A stretch of DNA of 64,000 nt from an uncultured Verrucomicrobiota bacterium (GTDB taxonomy: Bacteria; Verrucomicrobiota; Verrucomicrobiia; Limisphaerales; UBA9464), in NCBI GenBank assembly GCA_903907995.1, contig CAIVQH010000046.1, positions 1 through 64,000 on the forward strand, written 5' to 3'. Both the position numbers and the translations under genes were made by a program. The stretch's first letter is position 1, and each line of letters begins with the position of its first letter. Positions 61,068 to 64,000 of the stretch are shown here, in pieces. The notes under the pieces are model-generated. The model saw only the letters and a program-made list of their open reading frames with translations. It made no database searches and was not told the DNA's origin.

Positions 61068-63041
61068 TTACTTCAGCTTCAGGGCGATCATCACCACCAC
61101 CGCCACGCCGGCGGCGAACATGAAGGTGTAGGTCTGGAGGTTGCCGGTCTGGGCCAGCCGCAGGGCGCGACCGACCAGTTCGGTGGAACCGTGGACGCCG
61201 CGAATGATCAGGCCGCTCACGATCCAGCGGTCAAACCAGTCGGCCAGGCGGGCCAGCATGTCGTGCAACGGCACGAGCACACCGTCGTAAATCTCATCAA
61301 AATAGAAGCGGTTCTTCATGGCCCGACCGATCAGGCCCAGCTGGCCGGGCAGCGGGTCTTTGGGGACATTCCAGTAAACCCCAAAGGCGGCGGCAGCGCC
61401 GAAGAGCAGCGCGCCGGTGCCGAAGGTCGCGGCCAGCGGGGCATGGTTGAAGGGACCGAAGATCCCGCCGCCCTCATGCGGGTGGAAGTGCGGGTTGAAA
61501 TGGGCGGAAAGGAAATCGCCGAGCGGCAGCCAGGCGATGGCAATGCTGGGCACGGCCAGGACGATCAACGGCCAGATCATCGAGTTCGGCGATTCATGCG
61601 CGTGACTGGCGGCCCCGGTGCGGGGCGCACCGAAGAAGGCGACGATGACGAGACGCAGCATGTAGAACGTGGTCATCGCGGCCACGATCACACCCAAGCC
61701 GAAAAGCACCGGATGCCCGCCCGTGATTGCGGCGTCGAGGATTGCATCCTTGGAATAGAAGCCGCTCGTGAGAATTGGGAGACCGGCCAGCGCGGCGGTG
61801 CCAATGGCAAAGGTGCGGAAGGTCACCGGCAGTTTGTTCCAGAGGCCGCCCATCTTCCAAATGTCCTGCTCATGGTGGCAGGCGTGGATGACCGAGCCGG
61901 CCCCGAGGAACAGCAGCGCCTTGAAACCCGCGTGGGTCGTCAGGTGATACATCGCCGCGTCCGGTCCGCCGCAGCCCACGGCCATCACCATGTAGCCGAG
62001 CTGGGAAAGCGTCGAATAGGCGAGGATGCGCTTGATGTCGTTCTGCTGGATCGCAATCAGCGCGGCGAGCAACGCCGTGAAGCCGCCAATCACGGCGATG
62101 ATGTCCAAGGCGGAAATGCTGCCCAGGAAGGAAAGTGGCGCAGGCCAGGCAGCCGGCACCTGATAGAGGAAGAACGTCCGGCAGAGCATGTAAACGCCGG
62201 CGGCCACCATCGTCGCGGCATGGATAAGCGCGGATACGGGCGTGGGGCCTTCCATCGCGTCCGGCAACCAGACGTGCAGCGGGAACTGCGCGCTCTTGCC
62301 CATGGCGCCGCAGAAGACCAGCAGACCGGCGATCGAAGCCATCGAACCGAGCGCGGTCGGGTCCGCCCCAAGCTTGTGCGCGATCCCGGCGAAGCTCACC
62401 GAGCCGGTCGCCGCCCAGACCATGAGGATGCCGATCAGGAAGCCGAAGTCGCCGATGCGGTTCGTGAGAAAGGCCTTCTTCGCGGCGTCGCCGGCCGAGG
62501 GTTTCTCGTACCAAAAGCCGATGAGCAGGTAGCTGGAGAGACCGACCAGCTCCCAGAACACGAACATCATCACGAAATTGTCCGCGAGCACGATGCCGAG
62601 CATCGAGAAGGTGAAGAGGCTCAGGCTCGAAAAGAAGCGGCTGAAACTGCGGTCGCCGTGCATGTAGCCGGTGCTGTAGATCTGGACCAGGGCCGACACG
62701 CCGGTGACCACGAGCAGCATGAGCACCGAAAGCCGGTCCACCGTCACCCCCAGGTTCACGTTCAGGTCGCCGACGTGGATCCAGGAGAATGGCGTTGTGA
62801 CCGTAGCCTCGCCACCAATGCCGAAGGTGATGAACAGCCCGACGCTCAGGAAGAAAGCGGCCAGGACCGCCCCGATGGAGAACACGGCCGAGAGCACGTT
62901 GCTCTTCCGAACGAAAAAGGCGATGCCCGCCGCGGCGATCAGCGGCAGCAGCAGAATGAACCAGGCCAGATCCTCCGGCCGGGAGCTGAAGGCCGGCGCG
63001 GCGGCGCTGATGGCGTTGTGGGCGTTATGGGCGTGTTCCAT
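61068..63041 (-). CDS. nuoL: NADH-quinone oxidoreductase subunit L
   Basis: A 657-residue complex I subunit, the largest antiporter-like one. Signatures are FVFWELVGLSSYLLIGFWYE and the proton-channel block HVWLPDAMEGPTPVSALIHA followed by ATMVAAGVYM. The C-terminal lateral helix expected after residue 550 is consistent with the length. It lies 6 nt after nuoK and 15 nt before nuoM. Confidence 0.95.
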   Translation of the reverse strand: MEHAHNAHNAISAAAPAFSSRPEDLAWFILLLPLIAAAGIAFFVRKSNVLSAVFSIGAVLAAFFLSVGLFITFGIGGEATVTTPFSWIHVGDLNVNLGVTVDRLSVLMLLVVTGVSALVQIYSTGYMHGDRSFSRFFSSLSLFTFSMLGIVLADNFVMMFVFWELVGLSSYLLIGFWYEKPSAGDAAKKAFLTNRIGDFGFLIGILMVWAATGSVSFAGIAHKLGADPTALGSMASIAGLLVFCGAMGKSAQFPLHVWLPDAMEGPTPVSALIHAATMVAAGVYMLCRTFFLYQVPAAWPAPLSFLGSISALDIIAVIGGFTALLAALIAIQQNDIKRILAYSTLSQLGYMVMAVGCGGPDAAMYHLTTHAGFKALLFLGAGSVIHACHHEQDIWKMGGLWNKLPVTFRTFAIGTAALAGLPILTSGFYSKDAILDAAITGGHPVLFGLGVIVAAMTTFYMLRLVIVAFFGAPRTGAASHAHESPNSMIWPLIVLAVPSIAIAWLPLGDFLSAHFNPHFHPHEGGGIFGPFNHAPLAATFGTGALLFGAAAAFGVYWNVPKDPLPGQLGLIGRAMKNRFYFDEIYDGVLVPLHDMLARLADWFDRWIVSGLIIRGVHGSTELVGRALRLAQTGNLQTYTFMFAAGVAVVVMIALKLK

Positions 63042-63047
63042 CAGAAA

Positions 63048-63365
63048 TCAGTATTTCAGGCTGGTGAGATCCTCGACGTGGGCCGTGGAGCGCTTGCGGT
63101 AGAGCGCCACGATAAGCGCCAGGCCGACCGCGACCTCGGCGGCGGCGACGGTGATGATGAAGAACACCATCACCTGCCCGTTGAGATTGGCGTTGAAATG
63201 GGAAAAGGCGACGAGGGCGAGGTTCGCGGCGTTCAGCATGAGCTCCAGGCCCATGTAGATGACGATCAGATTGCGCCGCGCCAGCACGCCAAACAGCCCG
63301 AGGCTGAACAGCAGCACGCTGACGATGAGATAGTGTTGGAGACCGGCCTGGATCATGTCGCTCAT
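63048..63365 (-). CDS. nuoK: NADH-quinone oxidoreductase subunit K
   Basis: A 105-residue three-span complex I subunit. Both conserved intramembrane glutamates are present, in [17 protein letters not shown] and [17 protein letters not shown]. The ATG overlaps the nuoJ stop by ATGA, so translation is coupled. Normal length for the family. Confidence 0.95.
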   Translation of the reverse strand: MSDMIQAGLQHYLIVSVLLFSLGLFGVLARRNLIVIYMGLELMLNAANLALVAFSHFNANLNGQVMVFFIITVAAAEVAVGLALIVALYRKRSTAHVEDLTSLKY

Positions 63366-63868
63366 TTCAGCTCCTTCTTGCTCAGCAGGATCACGCCGAC
63401 CATCGCCACGAGCAGGAGGATGGACAGGATCTCGAACGGCAGCAGGTATTGGGTGAACAGGGCCACGCCGAGCGGCTTGGTGTTGCCCTCAACCGCCTTG
63501 CCCGCGGCCAGCGGCACCGCGCTAAGGGTCGCCTTGATGAGAATGCCCGCGATCGCGGCCACGGCGACGGCCCCGAGGCCGACCGTGAACTTGCGCAGCT
63601 TGCGGCGCTCCTCCTCCTTCAGGTCGAGGAGCATGATGACGAACAGGAACAGCACCATCACGGCACCCGCGTAAACGAGCACCTGGACGGCCGCGAGGAA
63701 GAAGGCGTGGAGCAGGATGAACAGGCCGGCCATCGAGATGATGGTCAGCACGAGGAACATCGCGCTGGTGACGGGGTTGCGGCTGAGCGGATTCGCAACG
63801 CACAGGAAGCCGAACAGCAGCGTCAGCGCGGCAAATCCGTAAAACAGCAGGTCGGTTAACTGGGGCAT
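63362..63868 (-). CDS. nuoJ: NADH-quinone oxidoreductase subunit J
   Basis: A 168-residue five-span complex I subunit. The block [20 protein letters not shown] and the following [20 protein letters not shown] are family signatures. A charged loop ([12 protein letters not shown]) and two further spans follow. It overlaps nuoK by 4 nt and is 9 nt after the nuoI stop. Confidence 0.94.
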   Translation of the reverse strand: MPQLTDLLFYGFAALTLLFGFLCVANPLSRNPVTSAMFLVLTIISMAGLFILLHAFFLAAVQVLVYAGAVMVLFLFVIMLLDLKEEERRKLRKFTVGLGAVAVAAIAGILIKATLSAVPLAAGKAVEGNTKPLGVALFTQYLLPFEILSILLLVAMVGVILLSKKELK

Positions 63869-63877
63869 GGTCGTGGT

Positions 63878-64000
63878 CTATTCCGTGGCGACGGGAAACA
63901 CTTCCTGTTCCTTCGCCTCATCCAGCTTGTGCTTCCATTTCTGGATGCCGGCGTGGGTGCCGCCGAGCTTCAGGAGCTTTTCCTTGTTGAAAATCATCTC
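63878..64000 (-). CDS. nuoI: NADH-quinone oxidoreductase subunit I, C-terminal end
   Basis: Only the last 40 codons are in the window; the gene continues past the right edge. The segment MIFNKEKLLKLGGTHAGIQK resembles the tail after the two 4Fe-4S motifs of NuoI, and its place directly before nuoJ in the conserved nuo order supports the call. The iron-sulphur motifs themselves are outside the window. Confidence 0.75.
   Translation of the reverse strand, partial: EMIFNKEKLLKLGGTHAGIQKWKHKLDEAKEQEVFPVATE

Noticed and set aside
59523-63674. Long plus-strand frames opposite nuoM and nuoL
   Set aside because: Composition is dominated by Arg, Gly, Gln, His and Glu, as expected from the complement of hydrophobic membrane-protein codons; nuoM and nuoL are unambiguous.

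Overview
The window looks like a chromosomal segment of a Gram-negative bacterium of the PVC group, most likely a Verrucomicrobiota member. The sequence is GC-rich throughout. Supporting markers are a PEP-CTERM protein tail, a PVC-type sorbosone-dehydrogenase-like/haem/ThuA fusion, an LVIVD-propeller multihaem cytochrome, futalosine-pathway menaquinone synthesis (mqnC), a squalene-hopene cyclase, LpxA (lipid A outer membrane) and a subunit set for NuoI-N. The phylum assignment is inference from gene content; no rRNA or tRNA gene was recognised.

Layout. 1-4.9 kb: PEP-CTERM tail, mqnC, a metallophosphoesterase, and a DUF350 / lipoprotein / ATP-grasp operon that mirrors yjfL-yjfM-yjfC. 4.9-10.0 kb: a mobile-element remnant bounded by a diverged inverted repeat. 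It carries ASCH, DUF1643 and a helicase/DNA-methyltransferase gene, and ends in a head-to-head junction of two 5'-truncated phage-type genes. 10-16.7 kb: amidohydrolase, Gfo/Idh/MocA dehydrogenase, nucleotidyltransferase, PIG-L deacetylase, NagB-like isomerase, MOSC protein and lgt. 16.7-21.9 kb: a minus-strand operon of DUF4331, TPR, HupE/UreJ-like and propeller proteins. 22-23 kb: aroC. 23.2-24.4 kb: a secreted barrel protein.

24.4-33.6 kb is the most unusual block. A tandem GlcG/HbpS haem-binding protein is divergent from an operon of an outer-membrane barrel protein, an anchored protein and a 1325-residue protein with ten CXXCH motifs followed by an LVIVD propeller. Together they suggest a porin-cytochrome type electron conduit. 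33.6-37.4 kb is a repeat-rich patch: a REP-associated Y1 transposase with palindromic flanks, an NHL propeller protein, an AT-rich orphan gene, a VOC protein, and a DUF433 antitoxin-like gene whose expected partner seems replaced by a long hairpin repeat.

37.4-48.4 kb: CehA-like metallohydrolase, RmlD-like reductase, gluQ, Bax-inhibitor-1 family protein, apt, shc, and the PVC haem/ThuA fusion. 48.6-54.1 kb: a housekeeping run prs-rplY-pth-rpsF-ssb-rplI-dnaB with a strong terminator between rplI and dnaB. 54.2-57.7 kb: ald, a small DUF4279-like gene, radC, a small membrane protein and lpxA. 57.7-58.0 kb is a non-coding array of hairpins. 58.0-64.0 kb holds nuoN, M, L, K, J and the end of nuoI on the minus strand, the membrane arm of respiratory complex I. 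MqnC (menaquinone), complex I and the multihaem cytochrome would all belong to one quinone-linked respiratory chain.
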